Below the pieces are notes generated by a model, which was given only the letters and a program-made list of their open reading frames with translations, had not been told where the DNA came from and made no database searches. Shown here piece after piece: positions 1 through 5,828 of a DNA stretch of 7,406 bases (positions are counted from its first letter, which is position 1; every line of letters starts with the position of its first letter). The stretch lies in contig JANXRU010000368.1 in the NCBI GenBank assembly GCA_025356715.1, forward strand, positions 1 through 7,406, in the 5' to 3' direction. The translations under genes and the position numbers were made by a program. Source of the stretch: Bacteroidota bacterium. Lineage in GTDB: Bacteria; Bacteroidota; Bacteroidia; B-17B0; B-17BO.

Positions 1-340
<340 letters not shown>

Positions 341-387
341 TTAAATCTATTTAATAATTGAATGTTGATTTTTATAAAAAAATGGAC

Positions 388-416
388 AAAAAAAATCCCG
401 AATAAATCGGGATTTT
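388..416 (-). terminator. Intrinsic terminator after tsf, before pyrH
   Basis: A perfect 9-bp stem (392-400 with 408-416; arm AAAATCCCG) closes a 7-nt loop. On the minus strand the stem runs into eight consecutive T (complement of A388-A395). It begins 8 bp beyond the tsf stop. Its place inside a conserved operon suggests it reduces rather than abolishes transcription into pyrH. The stem's own T-rich arm could also make it work weakly in the other direction. Confidence 0.85.
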
Positions 417-424
417 AATAAAAA

Positions 425-1249
425 CTAAGACAATGCGTAACGCTTAAATGCTGTTGCCGTTAGGCCTTTTTCAACACTTTGTAAGTATTGAGCTACATTT
501 AATTTATTGTCTTTAATATATTCTTGATTTAATAACGTAGATTCTTTATAGAATTTCGCGATTTTACCTTGAGCAATTTTCTCAACCATATCTTCTGGTT
601 TACCTTCAGCACGAATAACTTCGCGAGCTATTTCTAATTCTCTTTCTAACATTTCTGGAGTAACTCCTTCTTTATCTAAAGCCACAGGAGCCATTGCTGC
701 TGCTTGCATAGCGATATTACGTCCAACTTCATCTGCTACTGCTTGGTTAAAACCAACAATTACAGAAACGCGATTACCTGGATGAATATAAGCAGCTACT
801 TTTTCAGCAGTAATTACTTCAAAATACCCTATTTCAATTTTCTCTCCAATTTTACCAACTTGTTCCATAAATTTATCACCAACGGTAATGTCGTTGTTAT
901 ATGGTAATGTTAAAATCTCTTCTTTTGTTTTAGCATTTTTTTCTAATGCGATAGTAGCAATAGAATCTGCAAAAGCGATAAAATCAGCATTAATTGCAAC
1001 GAAATCCGTTTCACAATTAACCCAAATTAAAATACCTCTTTTCCCATCAGCTGTCGTTTTAGCTAAAACTACTCCTTCTTTAGAATCTCTATCTCCACGA
1101 TTAGCTGCTACTTTTGCGCCTTTTTTACGCAAATAATCAACTGCTTGTTCAAAATCGCCATTATTTTCTTCTAATGCTTTTTTGCAATCCATCATACCTG
1201 CTCCGGTTTGTTGGCGTAATTTGTTTACTTCTTGTGCTGTTATTGCCAT
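425..1249 (-). CDS. tsf: Translation elongation factor Ts (EF-Ts)
   Basis: Guanine-nucleotide exchange factor that regenerates EF-Tu-GTP from EF-Tu-GDP during elongation in the cytosol. The 274-residue length fits the family. The N-terminal UBA-like module (about 1-50) contains the signature LRQQTGAGMMDCKKAL (11-26) and the conserved DYLRKKG (38-44). VNCETDFVA (77-85) carries the T-D-F-V motif (81-84) that inserts next to the EF-Tu nucleotide site. MQAAAMAP (181-188) and the GKP...KIAQGKIAKFYKE block (216-236) are the expected C-terminal core elements. Start is ATG with an A-rich upstream stretch and no Shine-Dalgarno; stop is TAG. It lies 93 bp downstream of rpsB, separated by a terminator hairpin. 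No promoter match is apparent in that gap, so expression probably comes from readthrough of the rplM-rpsB transcript. Confidence 0.98.
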   Translation of the reverse strand: MAITAQEVNKLRQQTGAGMMDCKKALEENNGDFEQAVDYLRKKGAKVAANRGDRDSKEGVVLAKTTADGKRGILIWVNCETDFVAINADFIAFADSIATIALEKNAKTKEEILTLPYNNDITVGDKFMEQVGKIGEKIEIGYFEVITAEKVAAYIHPGNRVSVIVGFNQAVADEVGRNIAMQAAAMAPVALDKEGVTPEMLERELEIAREVIRAEGKPEDMVEKIAQGKIAKFYKESTLLNQEYIKDNKLNVAQYLQSVEKGLTATAFKRYALS

Positions 1250-1286
1250 TTTATTTATTTTTAATTTTTGTTATTAATACGTGTTT

Positions 1287-1322
1287 AAAAAAAACGGCCT
1301 TTCCTAAAAAGGAACGGCCGTT
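1287..1322 (-). terminator. Terminator/attenuator between rpsB and tsf
   Basis: The stem is AACGGCC (1293-1299) with GGCCGTT (1316-1322), then a T/C mismatch (1300, 1315), then TTCC (1301-1304) with GGAA (1311-1314), closing a 6-nt loop. On the minus strand it is followed by eight T (complement of A1287-A1294), giving a full intrinsic-terminator layout 20 bp past the rpsB stop. A transcription attenuator between rpsB and tsf is also described in E. coli as I recall. The inferred role is lowering tsf expression relative to rpsB. Confidence 0.85.
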
Positions 1323-1342
1323 AAACTTATAGTAGAGAAAAA

Positions 1343-2191
1343 TTATTTTTTCGCTGTTGTTCTTTTACGAGCCGTTGGTTTACGAGCACCTGATTCATCA
1401 TCAGATTTAGCACCTTTTACATTTAGACCTTCTGCTAATTCTTCTGCTTCTTCTTTAGAACTGTATCCTTCTTTTTCTTCAACTACACCTGCTTCTTTAT
1501 CCATTTTACGCTCACCTAATCCTTCAGTAATTGATTTACACATTAAATCAATAATATAAGCAACTGATGTTGAAGCATCATCGTTAGCTGGAATAGCATA
1601 ATCAACAAAATTAGGGTTAGAGTTTGTATCAACAATTGCAAACATAGGGATGTTTAAACGTTTTGCTTCTGCAACGGCGATATGTTCTTTTGTAATATCA
1701 ACAATAAATAAAGCTGAAGGCAAACGAGTTAAATCAACTACTGAACCTAAGTTAGTTTCTAATTTTGCACGCTCACGAGAAATTTGTAATTTTTCTTTTT
1801 TAGAAATATTATCAAAAGTTCCATCTGTAGCCATTTTATCAATTTGAGACATTTTACGAACCGCCTTACGGATAGTTGCGAAATTTGTCAACATACCACC
1901 TGGCCAACGCTCAGTAACATAAGGCATATTAATAGCTTTTACTTTTTCAGCTACGATATCTTTTGCTTGCTTTTTAGTAGCTACAAATAATATTTTTTTA
2001 CCAGAACGAGCAATTTGTTTCAATGCAGCTGAAGCTTCATCAATTTTAGCAACTGTTTTGTTTAAGTCAATAATATGAATACCATTTTTTTCGGCATAAA
2101 TATAAGGAGCCATTGCTGGATTCCATTTTCTTTTCAAGTGGCCAAAATGAGCGCCTGCTTCTAATAAATCGTTGAATTTTGTATTTGACAT
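1343..2191 (-). CDS. rpsB: 30S ribosomal protein uS2
   Basis: Small-subunit protein that binds at the head-body junction of the 30S particle and helps recruit protein S1. The core (about residues 1-225) shows EAGAHFGH (11-18), WNPAM (23-27), RWPGGMLTNF (95-104), KEHIAVAEA (158-166), the IVDTNSNP region (177-184) and PANDDA (191-196), all family signatures. At 282 residues it is longer than a typical 230-260 residue uS2. The extra is a C-terminal tail, strongly acidic from about 231 to 266 and ending in a basic stretch rich in Arg/Lys/Thr (270-282). Such low-complexity tails occur in some Bacteroidota uS2 proteins. The gene starts 27 bp after rpsI; no promoter or Shine-Dalgarno is visible in that gap, so it is co-transcribed. 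ATG start, TAA stop. Confidence 0.98.
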   Translation of the reverse strand: MSNTKFNDLLEAGAHFGHLKRKWNPAMAPYIYAEKNGIHIIDLNKTVAKIDEASAALKQIARSGKKILFVATKKQAKDIVAEKVKAINMPYVTERWPGGMLTNFATIRKAVRKMSQIDKMATDGTFDNISKKEKLQISRERAKLETNLGSVVDLTRLPSALFIVDITKEHIAVAEAKRLNIPMFAIVDTNSNPNFVDYAIPANDDASTSVAYIIDLMCKSITEGLGERKMDKEAGVVEEKEGYSSKEEAEELAEGLNVKGAKSDDESGARKPTARKRTTAKK

Positions 2192-2218
2192 GAGTTTGTT
2201 TTCTAGTATTACTGAATA

Positions 2219-2605
2219 TTAACGTTTGCTGAATTGGAAACGAGCACGAGCTTTCTTTTGACCGAATTTCTTACGTTCAACCATACGTGGATCACGAGTT
2301 ACTAATCCTTCTGCACGTAATTCTTTTTTCAATTCTGGGTTTATTTCTACTAAAGCTTTTGCAATTGCTAAACGCTCTGCTTGAGCTTGTCCTGTAGTTC
2401 CACCACCATTTACATTAACCTTTACATCATATAAACCAACAGATTTTGCGTTGTTTAATGATTGTAAAACATAATACTGTAACGTAGGGGTTTTAAAATA
2501 TTCTTTATAATCTCTTTTATTGATAGTGATTAATCCTGTACCTGAAGATACATAAGCACGTGCTACCGAGCATTTTCTGCGACCTGATGTGTTAATTACT
2601 TCCAT
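2219..2605 (-). CDS. rpsI: 30S ribosomal protein uS9
   Basis: Small-subunit head protein whose C-terminal tail reaches into the P site and contacts the initiator and peptidyl tRNA anticodon arm. At 128 residues it is full length. Visible signatures are TSGRRKCSVARAY (6-18), the glycine loop GGGTTGQAQA (67-76) with the following AERLAIAKAL, RDPRMVERKK (104-113), and the invariant end QFSKR (124-128), whose last Arg is the tRNA-contacting residue. It follows rplM by only 4 bp, the near-universal rplM-rpsI pair, and is presumably translationally coupled to it. ATG start, TAA stop. Confidence 0.98.
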   Translation of the reverse strand: MEVINTSGRRKCSVARAYVSSGTGLITINKRDYKEYFKTPTLQYYVLQSLNNAKSVGLYDVKVNVNGGGTTGQAQAERLAIAKALVEINPELKKELRAEGLVTRDPRMVERKKFGQKKARARFQFSKR

Positions 2606-2609
2606 TTAA

Positions 2610-3068
2610 TTATGCAATAATTGTTGTTAAATCTACTTTAGTTGGTTGTTGAGCTGCATGATCGTGTTCTGCACCTGCAAATACAAATAAATTTGTATTT
2701 AATGTTCTTCCTAAACGACCCTTTGGTAACATACCATGCACAGCATGCATTATAACCTCAGTTGGTTTTTTAGCTAACATTTCTTTTGGCGTAGCGAAAC
2801 GTTGTCCACCAGGATGACCTGTGTAACGAACATATTCTTTATCATCCATTTTAGCTCCTGTAAAACGAACCTTAGCAGCATTAATTACAACGATATTAGC
2901 ACCACAATCCGTGTGAGGCGTATAGTTTGTTTTATGCTTACCACGTATCATATACGCTAATTTAGAGGCCAATCGACCTACTACTTCGTTTTCTGCGTCA
3001 ACTAACAACCACTCTTTTTCCGAGTTGGCTTTATTGACAAATTTGGTTTTGTAACTTAATGCGTCCAC
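2610..3068 (-). CDS. rplM: 50S ribosomal protein uL13, GTG start
   Basis: Early-assembling large-subunit protein that binds 23S rRNA near its 5' region. The 152-residue product carries VVGRLAS (29-35), RGKHK (42-46), YTPHTDCG (49-56), YTGHPGG (82-88) and HGMLPKGRLGR (111-121), the diagnostic uL13 blocks. The first codon is GTG (complement of CAC at 3066-3068). An in-frame TAA lies two codons upstream and the next in-frame ATG is at residue 40, inside the conserved core, so GTG is the only sensible start. The N-terminus (M-D-x-L-S-Y-K-T) matches Bacteroidota uL13 as I know it. It is the first gene of the operon, about 30 nt from the predicted transcription start. Confidence 0.97.
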   Translation of the reverse strand: MDALSYKTKFVNKANSEKEWLLVDAENEVVGRLASKLAYMIRGKHKTNYTPHTDCGANIVVINAAKVRFTGAKMDDKEYVRYTGHPGGQRFATPKEMLAKKPTEVIMHAVHGMLPKGRLGRTLNTNLFVFAGAEHDHAAQQPTKVDLTTIIA

Positions 3069-3103
3069 TTCTTAAATTTTTAATTTTTTTCCAATAAGGG
3101 GTG

Positions 3104-3134
3104 CAAATGTAAGTTAAAATTCGGGAGTTGCAAA
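3104..3134 (-). promoter_or_regulatory. Bacteroidota-type promoter for the rplM operon
   Basis: On the minus strand there is TTTG (complement of CAAA at 3131-3134), a 19-nt spacer, then TACATTTG (complement of 3104-3111). This is an exact match to the Bacteroidota primary-sigma consensus TTTG / TAnnTTTG at its preferred spacing. Predicted transcription start is near 3098, giving a leader of about 30 nt before the GTG of rplM. That leader is A-rich with no Shine-Dalgarno. Confidence 0.85.
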
Positions 3135-3164
3135 CTTATTATCTACTTTTTTAAATATATTTTA

Positions 3165-3172
3165 TACTTTTG
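3165..3172 (+). promoter_or_regulatory. Probable -7 element for the SatD-like gene
   Basis: TACTTTTG matches TAnnTTTG exactly on the plus strand, in a very AT-rich stretch. No good TTTG lies 17-21 nt upstream (only T-rich sequence at 3147-3152), so only the -7 half is convincing. The implied start near 3178 gives a leader of about 89 nt before the ATG at 3267. It lies back to back with the rplM promoter in a 198-bp divergent intergenic region, which otherwise shows no repeat or RNA structure that I can support. Confidence 0.5.
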
Positions 3173-3266
3173 CGTAAATAGCACAAAAATATAATCTATT
3201 CTAACCTAATAATTTTAATAGACTCATTCGTTTGTTAATACTTGTAAATATAACCAAAAACAATAA

Positions 3267-3890
3267 ATGGAACATTTTATTTTAATGTCTGATGTTAAAT
3301 TTGCTAGTAAAACTAGCAAAGAAAGTACAAATCAAGATTTGAAAAATGTTATTTCAGTCATCAATAAAATTCATAAAAAAACCCTCATTACTCCTTTAAA
3401 TATGGTAATGACTGATGAATTTCAAGGTATTACCAATAACTTGCAAGGTAGTCTTGAATTAATTTTTGATATTGAGGAATGCTTAATCGAACATAATTTT
3501 GATTTCAAGCTAAAGCTCGTACTATATCATGACACTATTGAAACACTTCAAAGTAAGCAGATGGCATACGAACGACTCGGTTTCGGACTAATTGATGCGC
3601 GAGAAAGATTAAAATTAATTAAAAAAACAGAAAGCCGTTTTTTGATCGTTACCAATGACGAAAAACAAAGTTTAAACCTAAATAACCTATTTTATATTTA
3701 TGAGGATTATCTAGATGCTTGGAAAAAAAACGATTTTATATACGTTAGAGCTTTTTTAAACAATAACAGTTATAAAGAAGTTGCTGAACAATTTAATATA
3801 AATATTTCAAGTGGTTGGCGTCGAGAAAAAACACTTAAAATGAAACAATACTATACAATTAAAGAAATGATTTTATCAGCAATAGAATAA
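3267..3890 (+). CDS. SatD-like protein with C-terminal helix-turn-helix-like segment
   Basis: 207 residues, no signal peptide or membrane segment, so probably cytosolic. The N-terminal domain (about 1-125) resembles the SatD family, named after a streptococcal acid-tolerance locus and of unclear biochemical role. It shows an opening beta strand with M-S-D-V (7-10), where the family usually has G-D-I/V, then TDEFQG (49-54; the family has GDEFQG) and GFGLIDARERLKLIK (105-119; the family's G-x-x-x-ARE helix). The C-terminal segment 169-195 (YKEVAEQFNI followed by S-x-x-W-R-R-E-K) reads like a helix-turn-helix. I chose the first ATG because starting at Met7 would cut the first strand. SatD genes I recall are often next to a DUF3307 membrane-protein gene; none is here. 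It converges with the membrane-protein gene downstream with a 6-bp gap and no terminator between. Family call by motif recognition only. Confidence 0.7.
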   Translation: MEHFILMSDVKFASKTSKESTNQDLKNVISVINKIHKKTLITPLNMVMTDEFQGITNNLQGSLELIFDIEECLIEHNFDFKLKLVLYHDTIETLQSKQMAYERLGFGLIDARERLKLIKKTESRFLIVTNDEKQSLNLNNLFYIYEDYLDAWKKNDFIYVRAFLNNNSYKEVAEQFNINISSGWRREKTLKMKQYYTIKEMILSAIE

Positions 3891-3896
3891 CCAACC

Positions 3897-4565
3897 TTAT
3901 TTAATATCTAAGTCTGGTTCTTTTGAACCTTCATTCAAATTTGTAGTAGATGCATTAATAGTAGGTAATTCTTCGGTTATTTGTTTTCTTCTTTTCTTTT
4001 TCTTTTTAGCAACAGGTTGAGCAATCTCAGTATCTACTTTTTTTACTATAAACGTTTCTTTCTTTTCTTTACTAGCAGTAACTTTTTCTTCGGATTTAAC
4101 AGGCTCAATCACTATAGGCGTTTTCTCAACAACTAAGGCTACCGTTGGCGTTTCATTAACTTGAGTAACCGTTGCCGTATTTACAGAAATTAATGAGTCT
4201 GTTTGGGAGCTAACTACTGCTATATTTTTTTTGACAGAAACAGGTGGGATTATGATTTTTTTGGGAATAACTGGTGCTATGTAGGGAATTTCTTTAATAA
4301 CTTCATCTTTTTTCTTAAAATCTACGAAACTAAACAGAAGTGAAGAAAGGCCACCAATCATTAAAACAAAAAATATAGGGACAATAACTGAACGGCTTAT
4401 TCCGAAATTGACCTTGGGTAAAGGAATGGCAATGGACTGACGTTGCTCTACAGAAGGTGTAGCTTGAAATTTTATCCAAGCACTTTCATCGTAACTCAAT
4501 TCTGCATTTTGCATCAAAATTCTTATTTGACGCTCATCTAATTCATAATTAAACTGGCTGCTCAT
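3897..4565 (-). CDS. Single-pass membrane protein, possible anti-sigma partner of the upstream sigma-like gene
   Basis: 222 residues. Residues 1-55 are a soluble, likely cytosolic segment containing a short helix-like stretch (9-21) and an ESAWIKF motif (27-33), recalling the W-x-x-F motif near the N-terminus of Bacteroidota proteins encoded after ECF sigma genes. Residues 59-81 form one clear transmembrane helix, preceded by Arg58 and followed by a Lys-rich flank. The remainder (about 85-222) is low-complexity, rich in Pro, Val, Lys and Glu, with an eight-residue basic run (187-194); no domain is recognisable. Its ATG lies inside the end of the sigma-like gene (17-bp overlap), so the two are translationally coupled. 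The anti-sigma role is inferred from gene order and topology only; no classical anti-sigma domain (such as a zinc-binding H-x-x-x-C-x-x-C) is visible. Alternatively it could be an envelope anchoring protein. Confidence 0.6.
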   Translation of the reverse strand: MSSQFNYELDERQIRILMQNAELSYDESAWIKFQATPSVEQRQSIAIPLPKVNFGISRSVIVPIFFVLMIGGLSSLLFSFVDFKKKDEVIKEIPYIAPVIPKKIIIPPVSVKKNIAVVSSQTDSLISVNTATVTQVNETPTVALVVEKTPIVIEPVKSEEKVTASKEKKETFIVKKVDTEIAQPVAKKKKKRRKQITEELPTINASTTNLNEGSKEPDLDIK

Positions 4566-5133
4566 CGTTACTTAATTTTAAGTTATTTTCAATAGCTTTT
4601 TGTAAATTAAATCGAGCTTTTTCTAAATTAGCTTTAATCGTTTGTTCACTAGTTTCAAGCATTTCGGAAGTATCAGCCAGTGAATATCCATCAATGATAT
4701 TTAAATTAAAAACCAAACGTTGTGATGGTACTAATTCCTGTATAGATTTTAAAACAGTATCTTCATTAGCATTTCTTACATCAATATATTTACTATCTAA
4801 AAACAAATCATACGAATGATCCGTTGTTTCTACTGCTTTGATAGTACTTGCCACATAATATTCATTTCTGATACTTTTGATATAAGAAACCATATGAGAG
4901 ATAAATTTATTATTCACAAATTCATCTAACGTTAATTTCTGCTGGGATTTGAAAACTGGTAACTGTGAAAAAATTAAAGAAAATCCTAAAAGAACACCTG
5001 CCTCTGCTTGAGCTTTATTTTTAGAATACCGGAGGGCAGTATAAGCAAGAGAACTATAATACCTTTCGAAAAACTGCTGTTTTGCAATTTTATCATTTTT
5101 AATGCAAGCCGATATAAGGTCTAACTCGGACAT
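4549..5133 (-). CDS. Divergent ECF-type RNA polymerase sigma factor
   Basis: A sigma-70 family protein of the ECF (two-domain) kind, which would direct RNA polymerase to a small regulon. I start at the ATG at 5133, giving 194 residues beginning M-S-E-L-D-L-I, the usual ECF N-terminus. The frame extends upstream to a GTG at 5160 (203 residues) but that adds nine atypical residues. Numbering from the GTG, domain 2 spans about 11-98 (L-D-L-I-S-A-C-I-K-N-D, then F-F-E-R-Y-Y). Domain 4 spans about 137-192, with ELVPSQRLVFNL (142-153) and the helix-turn-helix YSLADTSEMLETSEQTIKANL (159-179), which is very standard. The odd part is region 2.1/2.2: the usual acidic AEDLLQE-like core-binding segment is replaced by AEAGVLLGF (52-60). 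The downstream membrane protein may control it. No strong promoter is visible; a weak TAACTTTT lies at 5180-5173 (minus). Confidence 0.72.
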   Translation of the reverse strand: MSELDLISACIKNDKIAKQQFFERYYSSLAYTALRYSKNKAQAEAGVLLGFSLIFSQLPVFKSQQKLTLDEFVNNKFISHMVSYIKSIRNEYYVASTIKAVETTDHSYDLFLDSKYIDVRNANEDTVLKSIQELVPSQRLVFNLNIIDGYSLADTSEMLETSEQTIKANLEKARFNLQKAIENNLKLSNDEQPV

Positions 5134-5250
5134 AGTTTTGTTTTGTGCTAAGTTATACACGCATTACTAAGAAAAAGTTACATCGAACTAAATTTAATAA
5201 ACATTTAAGGTCTAAAAACTTTAGTTAACGTGATTAAAACAATTTAAACG

Positions 5251-5286
5251 AAAAAAAACCCTTTCACAAATTGCAAAAGGGTTTTT
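5251..5286 (-). terminator. Intrinsic terminator of rplS
   Basis: An 11-bp stem pairs AAAAACCCTTT (5254-5264) with AAAGGGTTTTT (5276-5286) around an 11-nt loop. On the minus strand the G/C part is followed by eight T (complement of A5251-A5258). It begins 18 bp past the rplS stop. Its arms are A/T-symmetric, so it could also work on the opposite strand, but no plus-strand gene ends here. The 171 bp between rplS and the sigma-like start hold nothing else that I can support. Confidence 0.88.
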
Positions 5287-5304
5287 ATATATAGTAAAAC
5301 TATC

Positions 5305-5673
5305 TTATTTAGTAGTTGTTTTTTTAACCAATTTTTCGCGGATACGAGCTGCTTTACCAGTACGTGTACGGATATAGTATAATTTTGCTCTACGAACAAT
5401 ACCAACTTTATTTACCTCGATTTTATCAATAAATGGAGATGATACAGGGAAAATACGCTCTACACCTACTCCGTTAGAAATTTTACGAACTGTAAAAGAT
5501 GCTGTAGCAGGCTCGTTTTTACGTTGAATAACTACTCCAGAAAATTGCTGAATACGTTCTTTATCTCCCTCTTTAATTTTATAGTGAACTGTAATAGTAT
5601 CACCAGCTTTGAAACTAGGATGAGCAACTGATGTGCTTAATTGTTTCTTTACATAATCTAATAATAAACTCAT
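5305..5673 (-). CDS. rplS: 50S ribosomal protein bL19
   Basis: Large-subunit protein at the 30S-50S interface near the A-site tRNA. The 122-residue product is full length, slightly longer than the usual 114-118 because of a short Lys/Thr tail (117-122). Signatures seen are [16 protein letters not shown] (21-36), [10 protein letters not shown] (40-49), [17 protein letters not shown] (60-76) and [10 protein letters not shown] (93-102). It stands alone here, unlike the rpsP-rimM-trmD-rplS operon of proteobacteria, and has its own promoter, leader and terminator. ATG start at 5673 after an A-rich stretch with no Shine-Dalgarno; TAA stop. Confidence 0.98.
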   Translation of the reverse strand: MSLLLDYVKKQLSTSVAHPSFKAGDTITVHYKIKEGDKERIQQFSGVVIQRKNEPATASFTVRKISNGVGVERIFPVSSPFIDKIEVNKVGIVRRAKLYYIRTRTGKAARIREKLVKKTTTK

Positions 5674-5740
5674 TGTTTCTTATTTTAATAATTTACATTT
5701 TTGGCATTCGATGCACCATGCAACCAGAGGCTAAAAAGTG
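5674..5740 (-). promoter_or_regulatory. rplS leader with alternative hairpins (possible bL19 autoregulatory leader)
   Basis: This is the predicted 67-nt untranslated leader of rplS. On the minus strand GCAT (5721-5718) and GCAT (5714-5711) can each pair with the same ATGC (5707-5704). The closer pairing gives a small hairpin: G5716-C5703, a bulged U5715, then four pairs and a CGA loop. TGCA at 5722-5719 can instead pair with TGCA at 5715-5712. Mutually exclusive pairings upstream of an isolated ribosomal-protein gene suggest autogenous control. I recall that structured bL19 leaders have been proposed in Flavobacteria, but I cannot check that this matches one. The 3' part is A/T-rich and unstructured. 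Confidence 0.45.
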
Positions 5741-5745
5741 GAGCG

Positions 5746-5775
5746 CAAATATAGGACTTTTTATTTATTTACAAA
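5746..5775 (-). promoter_or_regulatory. Bacteroidota-type promoter for rplS
   Basis: The minus strand reads TTTG (complement of CAAA at 5772-5775), an 18-nt spacer, then TATATTTG (complement of 5746-5753), an exact match to TTTG / TAnnTTTG. Predicted transcription start is near 5740. It shares the 155-bp intergenic region with the divergently oriented tatD-like gene. Confidence 0.82.
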
Positions 5776-5804
5776 GAACCAAGCTAAAATAATTTTTCTT
5801 TGGT

Positions 5805-5812
5805 TAAATTTG
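5805..5812 (+). promoter_or_regulatory. Possible -7 element for the tatD-like/tcdA unit
   Basis: TAAATTTG matches TAnnTTTG on the plus strand, 16 bp before the ATG at 5829, implying a start near 5818 and a leader of only about 10 nt. There is no TTTG at the expected distance upstream, so this is a half-match in AT-rich DNA and less certain than the rplS promoter beside it. Confidence 0.42.
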
Positions 5813-5828
5813 ACTTTTATCCTGCCAA

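Noticed and set aside
704..1136. Two plus-strand open frames opposite tsf (704-907 and 888-1136)
   Set aside because: They lie fully antisense to a clear EF-Ts gene, encode low-complexity Asn/Phe/Ser/Ala-rich peptides with no recognisable motif, and have no promoter.
1114..1332. Plus-strand frame with a hydrophobic Leu/Phe/Ile-rich segment
   Set aside because: It is antisense to the tsf start and runs through the rpsB/tsf terminator. The hydrophobicity comes from reading T-rich non-coding DNA, not from a membrane protein gene.
1650..1847. Plus-strand frame inside rpsB
   Set aside because: Shadow of the conserved uS2 coding sequence on the other strand, with no family resemblance or start signals.
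3069..3266. Possible small RNA or riboswitch between rplM and the SatD-like gene
   Set aside because: Apart from the promoter matches the stretch is simple AT-rich sequence with no stable hairpin or recognised aptamer motif.
5150..5157. TAACTTAG on the minus strand as a promoter for the sigma-like gene
   Set aside because: Only a partial match to TAnnTTTG with no TTTG at the right distance. If real it would place the start codon at the ATG at 5133, but it is too weak to list.
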